From NCBI GenBank assembly GCA_015062535.1, contig SUUK01000001.1, positions 482,903 to 546,902 of the forward strand: DNA of 64,000 nucleotides, written 5' to 3'. The first letter of the stretch is position 1. Every line of letters begins with the position of its first letter. The DNA is from Alphaproteobacteria bacterium (GTDB lineage: Bacteria; Pseudomonadota; Alphaproteobacteria; RF32; CAG-239). Positions 62,924 to 64,000 of the stretch are shown one piece after another. The translations under genes and the position numbers were made by a program. The notes below the pieces were generated by a model. The model did not search any database. It was not told where the DNA came from and was given only the letters and a program-made list of their open reading frames with translations.

Positions 62924-64000
62924 TTATTCTCGCTCAAATCCTTGAATAATAACATTTTCTCTAGCTTTCTCTTCTCTCTTCTTAACAGCTTTAATTATTA
63001 TTTCTCTTGTTTCAGCATCATTTGCACACATCATGGCATTTCGACCATTATAATCCTTTTGATTAACATCTGCCCCTTTTTGAATTAAAAGTTCTACAAT
63101 TTCTTTACGACCACTAAATGAAGAAGCCAACATCAAAGCTGTTCTACCACCACTAGCCTTTTGATTAACATCTACTCCTTTTTCTATTAATAACTCCACA
63201 ACTTCCTTATGATCACAAATAGAAGCCCTCATCAAAGCTGTCCACCCATCATATCTAGTTTTAGCATTAACATCTGCCCCATTTTGAATTAAAAGCTCCA
63301 CAACTTCCTTCTGTCCTTTATCTGAAGCCTTTATCAAAGCTGTATAGCCAATATCATCTTTTTGATGAATATCCGCCCCTTTTTCTATTAAAAACTCCAC
63401 AACTTCCTTATGACCACTTTTTGAAGCTTCCATCAAAGCTGTATTACCATTATTATCTTTTTGATTTACATCAGCCCCATTTTCTATTAATAACTCCACA
63501 ACTTCCTTACATCCATCATCTGAAGCCCACATCAAAGCTGTACTACCACCATTAGTTTTTTGATTAACATCTGCTCCTTTTTGAATTAAAAGCTCCACAA
63601 CTTCCTTACATCCATCATCTGAAGCCCACATCAAAGCTGTATGACCATTGTTATCATTTTGATTAACATCCGCTCCTTTTTGAATTAAAAGCTCCACAAC
63701 TTCCTTATGTCCTTGATCAGAAGCCCACATCAAAGCAGTCCTCTCATCCTCAACTTTTTGATTAACATCCGCTCCTTTTTCTATTAATAACTCTACAATT
63801 TCCTTATCTCCTTCATAAGAAGCCGTCATCAAAGCAGTCCACTCATTCTCATATTCATCCTCATCTTTTTGATGAACATCAGCCCCCATATCAATCAATT
63901 CTTCAACGTCTTTTTTTTCTCCATTTGCACAAACTTCTATTAATTTTTTACCAAGTTCTTTGGCAATTTCTTCATCAAAAAACTCTTTAGCACCATTTTC
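62924..64000 (-). CDS. Ankyrin-repeat protein, 5' part outside the window
   Basis: 358 residues visible; the frame is open to the edge and encodes the end of the shared module (NGAKEFFDEEIAKELGKKLI, then EVCANGEKKDVEELIDMGAD), so the real start is beyond 64000. Eight regular repeats follow, several nearly identical at the DNA level (for example TALMWASDDGCKEVVELLI twice), plus a cap and the tail AVKKREEKARENVIIQGFER. An apparent start at 63898 is an internal TTG. Confidence 0.93.
   Translation of the reverse strand, partial: ENGAKEFFDEEIAKELGKKLIEVCANGEKKDVEELIDMGADVHQKDEDEYENEWTALMTASYEGDKEIVELLIEKGADVNQKVEDERTALMWASDQGHKEVVELLIQKGADVNQNDNNGHTALMWASDDGCKEVVELLIQKGADVNQKTNGGSTALMWASDDGCKEVVELLIENGADVNQKDNNGNTALMEASKSGHKEVVEFLIEKGADIHQKDDIGYTALIKASDKGQKEVVELLIQNGADVNAKTRYDGWTALMRASICDHKEVVELLIEKGVDVNQKASGGRTALMLASSFSGRKEIVELLIQKGADVNQKDYNGRNAMMCANDAETREIIIKAVKKREEKARENVIIQGFERE

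Noticed and set aside
63898..63898. Start of the last ankyrin gene at 63898
   Set aside because: That codon is an internal TTG in a frame that stays open and family-like to the window edge; the true start is outside.

Overview
The window is AT-rich DNA with bacterial gene structure, standard genetic code, Shine-Dalgarno sites before most genes and many hairpin-plus-T-run terminators. The housekeeping set (ftsE-ftsX divergent from an MJ0042 zinc-ribbon gene, nrdR-nusB, yqeY-dnaG, ComM, HemW, PheA with an ACT domain) fits an alphaproteobacterium. Pyruvate:ferredoxin oxidoreductase points to anaerobic metabolism. Thirteen ankyrin-repeat genes, intergenic palindromes and low GC suggest a host-associated lineage, for example the uncultured gut alphaproteobacteria of the RF32 type. 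The lineage is inferred; no rRNA is present.

Layout. 1-10.3 kb: nifJ (3' part outside the window), trmJ, a secreted Cys-rich protein carrying a degenerate trypsin-like domain, comM, an unknown helical protein, dnaJ and an aldo/keto reductase. 10.5-25.6 kb: a small outer-membrane barrel, an ankyrin gene, nrdR-nusB-def, murF convergent with alr, tatD-tcdA-YwqK-like, a pair of membrane-anchored glycosyltransferase-like genes, hemW, a DsbA-like lipoprotein, pheA, two tandem ankyrin genes and a tRNA-Leu. 25.9-37.9 kb: a TPR-methyltransferase fusion, an N-formylglutamate amidohydrolase homologue, a VirB1-like lytic transglycosylase behind a structured leader, and a two-gene unit encoding a 1336-residue pilin-like protein with a small membrane-anchored partner. 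38-41.5 kb: four tandem ankyrin genes separated by palindromic repeats. 41.5-50.1 kb: unknown and lipoprotein genes, an EF-hand protein, dnaG, yqeY, the zinc-ribbon gene, ftsE and ftsX. 50.2-54.1 kb: three more ankyrin genes. 54.3-61.4 kb: a membrane protein, a helical-repeat protein, pgi, argS, a periplasmic binding protein and a small secreted protein. 61.4-64 kb: three more ankyrin genes, the last cut by the window edge.

The most unusual content is repetitive. First, the ankyrin genes, all on the minus strand, form a modular family: many share an N-terminal module and several share a basic C-terminal tail, around a variable number of ankyrin repeats. Second, a ~50-bp palindrome (ten full copies, all in one orientation) lies just downstream of seven ankyrin genes and exists in two arm versions with compensatory changes, plus three chimeric copies. 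Third, a ~165-bp element occurs twice (42800 and 54274), each time beside a palindrome; its outer parts are conserved and its central hairpin arms differ in sequence while staying complementary. I could not match this element to a known family. Other items worth a second look are the giant pilin-like protein and the protease-like protein that appears to have lost its catalytic triad.
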